DNA of 64,000 bases, from contig OZ025258.1 of assembly GCA_964019135.1 (NCBI GenBank), forward strand, positions 4,483,961 through 4,547,960, given 5' to 3'. The stretch is from Arenicola marina. Its lineage: Eukaryota; Annelida; Polychaeta; Arenicolidae. Shown one piece after another: positions 22,838-33,290 of this stretch. Position numbers and translations under genes: made by a program. Within the stretch, counting starts at the first letter, position 1, and each line of letters begins with the position of its first letter. Below the pieces are notes generated by a model. It ran no database searches and was not told where the DNA came from. It saw nothing but the letters and a program-made list of their open reading frames with translations.

Positions 22838-23288
22838 GTCATAGGCGTAGGAAGATTGTTGCGATTGGGGGGGGGGGGGGGACAACCGATACGTACCAGG
22901 GGCATGAGCCTGAATTCTTGATGGGGGGGGGCACAAACATTAAGAATGCGTGTAAATGCCTAACACCTAGGTGACCGTGGTGCAAGTCTAGAATAAATTA
23001 GTGAATATGAAACAATAAACAAAATCAAATTGCCGAGACGAGACTTGCGACCAGGGGAGGAGGGGTGCGGAGAAGCCGAATTGAACAGTGTATGTTCAGG
23101 TTCCAAAGGGGGGGGGGGGGGCGTTGCAACCCCCGGTTTTATCCAAGAAAATTATTACTTGTTAGTTAGTTTGGTAAGCAGCATGTGAATTATTGGCGGG
23201 GGGGGGGGCACAAAGATACCGGTGCCCGCCCCCAATATTTTGTTAGGGGGCACGTGCCCCGGATGTCCCCGGTTCCTCCACCTATGAC
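22838..23288. mobile_element. Inverted-repeat, poly-G-rich insertion just after the sulfotransferase stop codon
   Basis: The left end GTCATAGGCGTAGGAA and the reverse complement of the right end GTCATAGGTGGAGGAA match at 14 of 16 bases. The interior carries poly-G tracts at about 22867, 22923, 23108 and 23200. No coding frame is present. It resembles a small nonautonomous element that now lies in the gene's 3' UTR. No clear target duplication was seen. Confidence 0.6.
22992..22997 (+). promoter_or_regulatory. Candidate polyadenylation signal AATAAA
   Basis: AATAAA lies 161 bp after the sulfotransferase stop, with a second at 23014-23019. Both lie inside the inverted-repeat insertion, so the element may supply the gene's 3' end. 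Confidence 0.45.
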
Positions 23289-23519
23289 TGTTGATCGAGG
23301 CGTGATAGAAATGAAATCATCGGTACTTCTTTCGGTATCTGCCATATAAGGCGGGTGGCAGCCATTTGTGAGGCAGCGTGACACGGGTATTGGACTTTAT
23401 TACAATGTGCATATAGGTATATATCAGGGTCTTGAAATATTGGACAAAGCTGTAGCTATCATAAGGTGTTGAAACGAGACCGGATTAATTAACTGTTAAT
23501 CACAGCATCTGTGTCTAAA
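23289..23519. other. No recognised feature
   Basis: Unique sequence between the insertion and the next minisatellite. Confidence 0.4.
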
Positions 23520-23663
23520 CGGTTACAACGGCTGTGTTAACGGTTACAACGGCTGTGTTAACCGTTACAACGGCTGTGTTAACCGTTGCAACGGCTGTGT
23601 TAACCGTTACAACGGCTGTGTTAACCGTTACAACGGCTGTGTTAACCGTTATAACGGCTGTGC
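23520..23663. repeat. 22-bp minisatellite with paired Myb-like sites
   Basis: The unit CGTTACAACGGCTGTGTTAA plus CC is repeated about 6.5 times. Each unit contains CCGTTACAACGG, an inverted pair of YAACGG cores as bound by animal Myb proteins. Whether it is functional is unknown. Confidence 0.9.
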
Positions 23664-24089
23664 CGTATGTTACCCGTTTAATACGAATTTCTTGCGTTTT
23701 TGCGTAAGTAAACCTCGTTGTATTGCCATACAGCTTCGTCAGCTACGTTATTTGAAACTAATATCAATATATGATTGAATAATTCGGTGTAATGGTATCA
23801 ACTCTTGATTATTTATTATACTATTCTCTTTGATGCGGATCCAAGATTAACCCTCGCAGCATGTAGACGGCTGGTGTCGAAAGCTGTCAAACCCCGTAGA
23901 TCTGTTATTTAGCTTAAATAAAGTAAAATTATATTTGTAATCAGGTACATGTTACCAAGTTCAACGAATAAATAGACGTGTTCGGCTGTAATCGATGCAG
24001 AGTGGGTTTTTTTGCGCTGATTAGCCAAAACGGATTACCTGTTATAATGGGAGCTAAACCTTTACATTTACACAAAACTCACACTGAAT
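23664..24089. other. Unique sequence, no recognised gene
   Basis: AT-rich spacer between the 22-bp minisatellite and the composite satellite domain. It is the left unique flank of that domain. Confidence 0.45.
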
Positions 24090-24175
24090 GAGGAAACCGC
24101 GCGATATGCCTTTTTGGGGAACTGGCCCATGTTAAAGTATACGAGAAAGTCTCGAAAGAGCCACCGGCCTGAAGC
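24090..24175 (+). repeat. Leader sequence, copy 1, of composite satellite module
   Basis: Begins GAGGAAACCGCGCGATATGC and runs through CCCATGTTAAAGTATA, GAAAGTCTCGAAA and GCCACCGGCCTGAAGCATAG into the 70-bp array. The same sequence precedes the arrays at 41,052 and 47,251. It is not itself repeated within the arrays. Confidence 0.9.
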
Positions 24176-25320
24176 ATAGGGCCGAGGCCTGAGAGGGGCA
24201 CCCCCACAGGACACTGGTGCGCGCCGGCGCCTGCGACAAGAGATGGTAGGGCCGAGGCCTGGGAGGGGCACCCAGAAGCGACACTGGTGCGCGCCGGCGC
24301 CTGCGACAAGAGATGGTAGGGCCGAGGCCTGAGAGGGGCATCCCCAAGCGACAGTGGCGCGCGCCGGCACCTGCGACAAGAGATGGTAGGGATGAGGCCT
24401 GGGAGGGGCACCCCCAAGCGACACTGGTGCGCGCCGGCGCTTGCGACAAGAGATGGTAGGGCCGAGGCCTGAGAGGGGCACCCCTAAGCGACACTGGCGC
24501 GCGCCGGCGCCTGCGACAAGAGATGGTAGGGCTGAGGCCTGAGAGGGGCATCCCCAAGCGACACTGGTGCGCGCCGGCGCCTGCGACAAGAGATGGTAGG
24601 GCCGAGGCCTGGGAAGGGCACTCCCAAGCGACACTGGTGCGCGCCGACGCCTGCGACAAGATATGGTAGGGCCGAGGCCTGAGACGGGCACCCCTAAGCG
24701 ACACTGGCGCGCGCCGGTGCCTGCGACAAGAGATGGTAGGGCTGAGGCCTGGGAGGGGCATCCCCAAGCGACACTGGTGCGCGCCGGCGCCTGCGACAAG
24801 AGATGGTAGGGCCGAGGCCTGAGACGGGCACACCTAAGCAATACGGGCGCGCGCCGGCGCCTGCGACAAGAGATGGTAGAGCCGAGGCCTGAGAGGGGTA
24901 CACCCATACGACACTGGTGCGCGCCGGCGCCTGCGACAAGAGATGGTAGGGCCGAGGCCTGAGAGGGGTACACCCATACGACACTGGTGCGCGCCGGCGC
25001 CTGCGACAAGAGATGGTAGGGCCGAGGCCTGGGAGGGGCACTCCCAAGCGACACTGGTGCGCGCCGACGCCTGCGACAAGATATGGTAGGGCTGAGGCCT
25101 GGGAGGGGCACTCCCAAGCGACACTGGTGCGCGCCGACGCCTGCGACAAGATATGGTAGGGCCGAGGCCTGAGAGGGGCACCCCTAAGCGACACTGGTGC
25201 GCGCCGGCGCCTGCGACAAGAGATGGTAACGCCGAGGCCTGAGAGGGGTACACCCATACGACACTGGTGCGCGCCGGCGCCTGCGACAAGAGATGGTAGG
25301 GCCGAGGCCTGAGAGGGGCA
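24176..25320. repeat. 70-bp GC-rich array A1, segment 1 (about 16 units)
   Basis: The unit, in pieces: GGGCATCCCCAAGCGACACT, GGTGCGCGCCGGCGCCTGCG, ACAAGAGATGGTAGGGCCGA, GGCCTGGGAG. The period is exactly 70 bp over most copies. The minus strand is stop-free in all three frames because the unit lacks stops, so the 150-350 residue frames here are repeat translations, not genes. The array is interrupted by a LINE at 25320/27270. Confidence 0.97.
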
Positions 25321-27269
25321 GATTCAGATTTCTGATTCAGACCTTATATATCCAATCTATATAGAATTAATACATTTTACATGTTATATTTTACATATGT
25401 CGGAGGAGACCCTCACTAAGGCATAAGCCGCTGGCATGAGGGCCACCCAGGGTAGAGCACATTCAGTATGTGTGTTTCAGGAAAACGCACGGTGCATGAT
25501 TTACAAGTTCCTACCTAACTGGAACTTTTCAAATTATTATATTAGCAAATACAAGTAGAAAAGAAAATAATAACATAGAACAATGACAACAAAAGGGAAA
25601 AAAAGAAAAAAAAAGTGTTTATTAAACAAAAACAACCACGTCCATGCCACTCAATAATACGTTTGCAAAGTTATTAAAACTAGCGATGTACAATCAATAC
25701 TAATTTAATACGTTGTCAGATACATTTTTACAAAAATATAATACTTATCGAGATAAAGCAAAGAAAAACAACACTGCATTTATGGTAGTAATATCTACGC
25801 CAACCGATTACAAATATAGCAGTTACGCAAGTTACAATAAATCTGGTAGTTTTCTATAGCATTATGTTTCACATACTTTACAAAACTGTCTAGACTGTGG
25901 GTATATATTTTGTCTAAAATAATCGGTGGTTCGACATTGAGTGTTGATATGACGCTATGTCGGATACACTTTGTGGCAAAAACATGACGCCCTCTTGCGG
26001 TTTGTACGTGTGTTTGATTCCTTATGTTATAGTCATGTCTGTCAGAGGGATATTGTATAGAAATTCTATCAAAATAGTTTGGTAAGTGATTATTTTTTAA
26101 CTTAAAAACGAATTTTAGTATTTGCACACTGTGAAGATCATGAAGCTTTAGGAGTTTGCGATTCTTAAATAGAGGTTCTGTGTGGGCGTTGTATCGGCTA
26201 CGAGTAATAATTCTCACAGCCTTTTTCTGCAGTAGCATTAACTTTTCCAATCGGTATCCCCAGATAAGAATTCCATAATTCAAATGTGTAGCAACAATGA
26301 ATTGTACAATATGAGAAGCGTAGTTTCGGGGAGGGTGTGCTTGAATTTGTTTAAGATGCCTACAGTTTTGGAAATTCTTCCACCCAGTTGATCTGTGTGT
26401 TTGTGCCAAGATATGTGTTTATCGAGGGTTATACCTAGTAATTTAAATTCATCAACACACACTAACGGTTTGTTTCCTACGACAAGGTGCGGAATTTCTA
26501 CCTTTCTCTGTGGTGTATGGAACACCATGAATTTAGACTTATCAGCATTTAAGACGAGGCTATTTAATGACAGCCACTCATTTATTTTGCCCAGTTCACT
26601 ATTCAATACATGTGCGTTATTCGTACCAGATAAACTTAGTGTGCTCAACAAAGTCGTGTCATCAGCATAAATGATAAAGTGGAACAATTTGCTGGCACAG
26701 GTGATGTCATTGATATAGATAATGAAGAAGAGAGGGCCCAGGATAGAACCTTGCGGAACCCCCATATTGATATGTTTTGGCTCCGAACTAACATTTTCAA
26801 GACATACGAATTGCTTACGATTAAAGAAATAATTTTCGATGAGATTCAAGGACATTCCATTTACACCATAATATTTCAATTTTGTAATAAGGATTTCGTG
26901 GTTAATGGTATCAAAAGCCTTAGAAAGATCGAGGAAAATATTTATGGGTATTTTATTTTCATCCATTAGGTTAATTGTTCTGTCCACTATTTCTAGCGCG
27001 GCAAGTTCAGTGGAGTGTTTGGCTCTAAATCCATATTGACTCTCATTTAATAACTTGTTACCCGTAAAATAGTCATATAATTTCTTAGCCATGACCTTTT
27101 CAAAAACTTTGGATACTGCCGGTAGTAATGAGAAAGGGCGATAGTTATTAAACAGAGAGCTGTCACCAGTTTTAAGAACTGGCACAACTTTCGCTACCTT
27201 TAAGCTATCCGGGAAAACCCCAGTCTTCAGTGATTGGTTTATGATTATGGACAAGGGTTCGGATATCAC
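25321..27269 (-). mobile_element. CR1/L2/Jockey-type LINE, 5'-truncated, inserted in the 70-bp array
   Basis: On the minus strand the RT reads NNYRPFSLLPAVSKVFEKVM, FLDLSKAFDTINHEIL, MGVPQGSILGPLFFIIYIND, the catalytic FIIYADDTTLL (YADD at 26658-26669), LNADKSKFMVF and FKLLGITLD, followed by the C-terminal LNYGILIWG and HDYNIRN motifs. The stop is at 25795 and a 3' UTR of about 470 bp follows, ending in a TGAATC-type short repeat typical of CR1/L2 tails. One frameshift lies near 26,280-26,330, between the RT core and the C-terminal part. The endonuclease is missing. GGGCA at 25316-25320 and 27270-27274 is a 5-bp target duplication. The RT frame fuses by chance with the array frame upstream. 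Confidence 0.9.
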
Positions 27270-28759
27270 GGGCATCCCCAGGCGACACTGGTGCGCGCCG
27301 ACGCCTGCGACAAGAGATGGTAGGGCCGAGGCCTGGGAGGGGCATCCCCAGGCGACACTGGTGCGCGCCGGTGCCTGCGACAAGAGATGGTAGGGCCGAG
27401 GCCTGGGAGGGGCATCCTTAGGCGACACTGGTGCGCGCCGGCGCCTGCGACAAGAGATGGTAGGGCCGAGGCCTGGGAGGGGCATCCCCAAGCGACAGTG
27501 GCGCGCGCCGGTGCCTGCGACAAGAGATGGTAGGGCCGAGGCCTGGGGGGGGGGGGGGGGGGCACCCCCAAACGACACTGGTGCGCGCCGGCGCCGGCGA
27601 CAAGAGATGGTATGGCTGAGGCCTGGGAGGGGCATCCCCAAGCGACACTGGTGCGCGCCGGTGCCTGCGACAAGAGATGGTAGGGCCGAGGCCTGAGAAG
27701 GGCACCCCCAAGCGACAGTGGCGCGCGCCAGCGCCTGCGACAAGAGATTATAGGGCTGAGGCCTGGGAGGGGCATCCCCAAGCGACACTGGTGCGCGCCG
27801 GCGCCTGCGACAAGAGATGGTAGGGCCGAGGCCTGAGACGGGCACCCCTAAGCGACACTGGCGCGCGCCGGCGCCTGCGACAAGAGATGGTAGGGCCGAG
27901 GCCTGAGAGGGGCACCCCTAAGCGACACTGGCGCGCGCCGGCGCCTGCGACAAGAGATGGTAGGGCCGAGGCCTGAGAGGGGCACCCCTAAGCGACACTG
28001 GCGCGCGCCGGCGCCTGCGACAAGAGATGGTAGGGCTGAGGCCTGGGAGGGGCATCCCCAAGCGACAGTGGCGCGCGCCGGCGACTGCGACAAGAGATGG
28101 TAGGGCCCAGGCCTGAGAGTGGCACCCCTAAGCGACACTGGCGCGCGCCGGCGCCTGCGACAAGAGATGGTAGGTCGAGGCCTGGGAGGGGGATCCCCAA
28201 GCGATACTGGTGCGCCCCGGCGCCTGCGACAAGAGCTGGTATGGTTAAGGCCTGGGAGGGGCACCCCCAAGCGACACTGGTGCGCGCCGGCGATGCGACA
28301 AGAGATGGTAGGGCTGAGGCCTGGTAGGGGCATCCCCAAGCGACACTGGTGCGCGCCGGCGCCTACGATAAGAGATGGTAGGGCCGAGGCCTGAGAGGGG
28401 CATCCCTAAGCGACACTGGTGCGCGCCGGCGCCTGCGACAAGAGATGGTAGGGCCGAGGACTGGGAGGGGCATCCCCAAGCGACAGTGGCGCGCGCCGGC
28501 GCCTGAGACAAGAGATGGTAGGGCCGAGGCCTGGGAGGGGCACCCCGGAGCGACACAGGTGCGTGACGGCGCCTGCGACAAGAGATGGTATGGCTGAGGC
28601 CTGGGAGGGGCAACCCCAAACGACACTGGTGCGCGCCGGCGCCGGCGACAAGAGATGGTATGGCTGAGGCCTGGGAGGGGCATCCCCAAGCGACAGTGGC
28701 GCGCGCCAGCGCCTGCGACAAGAGATTGTAGGGCTGAGGCCTGGGAGGGGCATCCCCAA
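27270..28759. repeat. 70-bp array A1, segment 2 (about 21 units)
   Basis: Same unit and phase as segment 1. Removing the LINE restores the unit across the duplicated GGGCA. One unit holds a G-run of about 18 bp near 27546. Confidence 0.97.
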
Positions 28760-31700
28760 ACTATGGGCCACGCTCTGACCACTCAATCATTGACATCCAA
28801 GTTATAAATAAACACCAGTCCCTAAGGGAAGGGGGGTTTTGGAAATTTAACTCATCGCTGTTAAAAGACGCCGAATATGTGAAAATGATAAAAACGTGCC
28901 TGGACGATTCTCTACATAAGTATTCAACGCTCGATGATAAAGGGGGTGTTGTGGGACCTTATTAAATGCGAAATGAGAGGTCGGAGTATAAGTTACGCTT
29001 CATACAAAGCAAAACAACGACGTCAATATGAGCAAGAGCTGAAAGAAAAACTAGAAACCTTACAAGTTCAAAGTATAACAGATGATGCGATACACGGCGC
29101 CTACGAACGTGCCAAAACAGAGTACGATGAAATTCAAAGCCTGAAGGCTCAAGGTGCACTAGTGAGAGCTAGGTCACTGGAAATTGCTGAAAACGAGAAG
29201 AATACTAAATACTTCCTTAGCTTAGAGAAACATAGAAGCGCAAAAAAAAATATAACAACACTCATAGGTCCTAATGAGAAGCCAATTATCGACCATACAG
29301 AGATTCTATCTGCTGAACAAACCTTCTACTCACAATTATACTCGCAAGGGCCCGTAATGGAAGAAAACGATCCGGTAATGGATACATTCCTGGATGAAGC
29401 TATTAGTAAATTAAGCCCACAATCGACGCACCTCTGTGACCAAGAATTAACATTAAAAGAGTGTACTCAAGCCCTAGCTCAAATGAAAAACAACAAGCCC
29501 CCCGGAAGCGACGGTTTTTCCACCGAATTTTATAAATTCTTCTGGCGAGATATTGGACATCTCGTACATAACAGCTATATATATGCAGCAGAAAATAAGC
29601 ATCTGAGCATTGAACAAAGGCGCGGTGTCTTAACGCTTCTCCCGAAAGCTGACAAAGACCTTCGCTATTTGACATCGTGGAGACCGCTAAGCCTACTAAA
29701 CACTGACTATAAAATTCTAACGAAAGCACTTGCCAATAGGATGCAAGATGTCGTCAACGACCTAGTTAATGTAGACCAATGCGGGTACATCAGAGGTCGC
29801 TACATCGGCGAAAATGTAAGAACTATCGCAGATATTCTTGAATACTGTAATATGAACAACACTCCAGGTTACATAGCACTTCTTGATTTCGAAAAAGCGT
29901 TTGATACCATTTCTTGGCAGTATTTACACAAGGTACTTCAACATATGAAATTCGGCCCATATTATAGACAATGGATTGACATAATATATACAGACATCAC
30001 CAGCTGTTGCATAAATAACGGTCACTCAACCGCATTCTTCCCTATTACGCGAGGCATCAGACAGGGGTGTCCAATAAGCGCCTTACTTTTCGTTCTTGTT
30101 GTAGAAACATTTGCAACAAGGATTCGCAGCGACCCCAACGTACATGGTATAACAGTGTGTGAAGCCGTGTTTAAAATATCACAACTAGCAGATGATGCCA
30201 CATTGTTTCTGAAGAATGCAGAATCAATATCTAGGGCACTTAATATATTAGAACAGTTCGCGTTATGCTCAGGGCTAAAGCTCAACAAAAACAAAACATT
30301 CGTGGTTCCTTTACATCCAAACTGTAGATTAGACACTATACACGGCATAGAGGTTAAAAGGTCGACTTTCAAAACCCTGGGTATCTTCTTTGATATAGAC
30401 CAAACGGCTATGTGCCACAAAAATCTGGAAGACAGATTATCTAAATTTAAAGCTGTACTCACCACCTGGTCCGCTCGCCGACTATCCCAAAAAGGTAAAA
30501 TAACCATATTAAAAAGTCTGGCACTCCCGCTGTTGACCTATGCTACCGCTGTCATTCACGTTCCCGAGAGCTTTATCAAAAAGGTCAAAAGCAAAATAGC
30601 AGATTTTGTGTGGAATGGCAAACGCCCCAAAGTGAAATATTCCACAGTGATATCAGACATACCAAATGGGGGTCTGAAAATGCCCTGTTTCAGCTCAATC
30701 ATTGCTAGCCAAAACGCACTATGGATTAAACGAGTAATATCGGGTAATGAGCTACAAACGAAACAAAGCAAGTTAGCCCTCTGCCTAATTGGTCTTACAA
30801 CACAAGAAATCTCAAGCAAACTCTGCATCACACATATAAAGCCCCCTAAGAGTCTTTTTTATAAACAAGTCATAAAAAACTGGTTTGATGTTTTTTCGGT
30901 TGAGCCCGAGGTGGAGAGCGTGAGATATGAAAAACTATGGAATAACAAATACATACTAATTGGAGGAATTCTAAGTAATACCTTTTACCCAACCTACAAG
31001 CGTTGGGCAGATCATGGAATTACACACATACATCACCTGATGGATGAGAACAGGGGCTTTTTAGAAAAAGCTGCTTTAGAAGAAAAATACGGAATTCAAA
31101 TAGACGCGCTAACACTAAACAGCCTCATACACGCTATTCCCAAACAATGGCGTACGTCACTGCGGCGAGAGATACAAACAGCGCACACATACAACAATCA
31201 GGAACAGCTACAGATAAGAATTAACGGACAGTACATCAATGTTGATAAAATACAGAATCATCACATATATTGGGAACTTATAAAAAAATCACAATCCCCA
31301 CCCACTGCTGTTGCCACATGGCTAGAAGAGTTCCCATTTCTAACAGAAAACAGTTTCAAAACATACTTTTCAATAGGTAATAGTGCAACACGCAACACTC
31401 AGATACAAACTTTCCAGTACAAAATCCTCCATAGAATCATACCTTGTAATTACAATCTGGTGAAATGGCACATAAAAGACAATGCAGCCTGCGATGTATG
31501 TATGGAAACTGACACAATAGAGCACTTTATGTATTACTGCCCCTCTGTCAAAAAGATCTGGCAAAATATTGAACAATGGATTACAACCTTATACAATGTT
31601 CATGTGAGTCTATCAATAGTAGACGTCTTGTGTGGTATTTCTGGTGATAAAGGATCTATTGTACTGAGTATAAATTTCATTGTGGTAATGGCTAAATGGT

Positions 31701-32061
31701 ACATCTACAAATGTAGATTATCGGAGAGTAAGCTGTTAAATTTCGAATTATGTAAATATTTCACCAAGAAACAGGTGCAAATGGAGCATCATGCTGACAT
31801 CCTTACAGGAAAATCATCCAGATATATTGCATTGTATGAGAAAATATAATCTTGTAATGTAATTATATAATTTTATATAATATTCCGGCACATATTAGTA
31901 CGATATTCGCAGATCTTATTTCAACATTGCCATATTTGAGTAATCAATAATTGTTTATGTTATCGGCCTCGACCTATAATTGCATTGCCTATATTTATAT
32001 ATGTATGTAGCTCTCGTTGCTGAAGGAATAATAATAAAAAAAAAAATAAAAAAAAAATAAA
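28760..32061 (+). mobile_element. L1/Tx1-clade LINE, 5'-truncated within the endonuclease, inserted in the 70-bp array
   Basis: The element starts in the apurinic-endonuclease C-terminus (YGPRSDHSIIDIQ, the SDH motif, at about 28762-28800), continues through a long ORF2, and ends in an A-rich (AATAAAAAA-type) tail. ATCCCCAA flanks it at 28752-28759 and 32062-32069, an 8-bp target duplication. A likely single-base slip in the G-run near 28940 separates the endonuclease frame from the main frame. The long intact RT frame suggests a recent insertion. Confidence 0.92.
28934..31849 (+). CDS. LINE ORF2 protein: reverse transcriptase with C-terminal zinc knuckle (L1/Tx1-like)
   Basis: A 971-codon frame. 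It carries an N-terminal linker with a coiled-coil-like, charged region; the RT start KNNKPPGSDGFSTEFYKFF (about 184-202) and SWRPLSLLNTDYKILTKAL; motif A DFEKAFD (318-324); motif B GIRQGCPISALLF; the catalytic QLADDATLF (A419-D420-D421); and GLKLNKNKT. A CCHC-type knuckle, CDVCMETDTIEHFMYYC, lies at 853-869. The SxDGFxxEFYK and R(Q)GCPIS forms favour the L1/Tx1 clade over CR1. The enzyme makes cDNA at a nicked target. The true protein start lies upstream, because the endonuclease part is truncated and out of frame. All RT catalytic residues are present, but the copy cannot be autonomous. Confidence 0.93.
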   Translation: MIKGVLWDLIKCEMRGRSISYASYKAKQRRQYEQELKEKLETLQVQSITDDAIHGAYERAKTEYDEIQSLKAQGALVRARSLEIAENEKNTKYFLSLEKHRSAKKNITTLIGPNEKPIIDHTEILSAEQTFYSQLYSQGPVMEENDPVMDTFLDEAISKLSPQSTHLCDQELTLKECTQALAQMKNNKPPGSDGFSTEFYKFFWRDIGHLVHNSYIYAAENKHLSIEQRRGVLTLLPKADKDLRYLTSWRPLSLLNTDYKILTKALANRMQDVVNDLVNVDQCGYIRGRYIGENVRTIADILEYCNMNNTPGYIALLDFEKAFDTISWQYLHKVLQHMKFGPYYRQWIDIIYTDITSCCINNGHSTAFFPITRGIRQGCPISALLFVLVVETFATRIRSDPNVHGITVCEAVFKISQLADDATLFLKNAESISRALNILEQFALCSGLKLNKNKTFVVPLHPNCRLDTIHGIEVKRSTFKTLGIFFDIDQTAMCHKNLEDRLSKFKAVLTTWSARRLSQKGKITILKSLALPLLTYATAVIHVPESFIKKVKSKIADFVWNGKRPKVKYSTVISDIPNGGLKMPCFSSIIASQNALWIKRVISGNELQTKQSKLALCLIGLTTQEISSKLCITHIKPPKSLFYKQVIKNWFDVFSVEPEVESVRYEKLWNNKYILIGGILSNTFYPTYKRWADHGITHIHHLMDENRGFLEKAALEEKYGIQIDALTLNSLIHAIPKQWRTSLRREIQTAHTYNNQEQLQIRINGQYINVDKIQNHHIYWELIKKSQSPPTAVATWLEEFPFLTENSFKTYFSIGNSATRNTQIQTFQYKILHRIIPCNYNLVKWHIKDNAACDVCMETDTIEHFMYYCPSVKKIWQNIEQWITTLYNVHVSLSIVDVLCGISGDKGSIVLSINFIVVMAKWYIYKCRLSESKLLNFELCKYFTKKQVQMEHHADILTGKSSRYIALYEKI

Positions 32062-33290
32062 ATCCCCAAGCGACACTGGTGCGCGCCGGCGCCTGCGACA
32101 AGAGATGGTAGGGCCGAGGCCCTAGAGGGGCACCCCTATACGACACTGGCGCGCGCCGGCGCCTGCGACAAGAGATGGTAGGGCCGAGGCCTGAGAGTGG
32201 CACCCCTAAGCGACACTGGCGCGCGCCGGCACCTGCGACAAGAGATGGTAGGCCGAGGCCTGGGAGGGGCATCCCCAAGCGATACTGGTGCGCGCCGGCG
32301 CCTGCGACAAGAGATGGTATGGCTGAGGTCTGGGAGGGGCACCCCCAAGCGACACTGGTGCGCGCCGGCGCCTGCGACAAGAGGTGGTAGGGCCGAGGCC
32401 TGAGAGGGGCAACCCCAAGCGACACTGGAGTGCGCCAGGCAAGATATGGTAAGGCCGAGGCCTGGCAGGGGCATCCCCAGGCGACACTGGCGCGCGCCGG
32501 CGTCTGCGACGAGAGATGGTAGGGCCGAGGCCTGGGAGGGGCATCCCCAAGCGACAGTGGCGCTCGCCGGCGACTGCGTCAAGAGATGGTAGGCCGAGGC
32601 TTGAGAGGGGCACCCCTAATCGACACTGGCGCGCGCCGACGCCTGCGACAAGATATGGTAGGGCCGAGGCCTGAGAGGGGCACCCCTAAACGACACTGGC
32701 GCGCGCAGGCGCCTGTAACAAGATATGGTAGGGCCGAGGCCTGGGAGGGGCACCCCGAAGCAACACTGGTGCGCGCCGGCGCCTGCGAGGAGAGATGGTA
32801 GGGCTGAGGCCTGGGAGGGGCACCCCCAAGCGACACTGGTGCGCCGACGCCTGCGACAAGAGATGGTAGGGCTGAGGCCTGGTAGGGGCATCCCCAAGCG
32901 ACACTGGTGCGTCACGGCGCCTGCGACGAGAGATGGTAGGGCCGAGGCCTGGGAGGGGCACCCCCAAGCGACACTGGTGCGCGCCGGCGCCTGCGACGAG
33001 AGATGGTAGGGCCGAGGCCTGAGAGGGGCACCCCTAAGCGACACTGGTGCGCGCCGGCACCTGCGACGAGAGATGGTAGGGCCGAGGCCTGGGAGGGGCA
33101 CCCCTAAGCGACACTGGTGCGCCCCGGCACCTGCGACAAGAGATCGTAGGACAGAGGCCTGAGCGGGGCGCTCCCAAGCGCGAGTGGCGCGCGCCGGCGC
33201 CTGCGACGAGAGATTGTAGGGCCGAAGCATGAGAAGGGGCACCACAAGGCGACAGTAGCGCGCCAGGGCCGGCGACTAGAGATGGCAAAG
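32062..33290. repeat. 70-bp array A1, segment 3 (about 17 units), more diverged at its right end
   Basis: Same unit. Several units are shortened (near 32430 and 32845), and the last three or four units (33120-33290) are clearly degenerate before passing into the 141-bp array. Confidence 0.95.
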
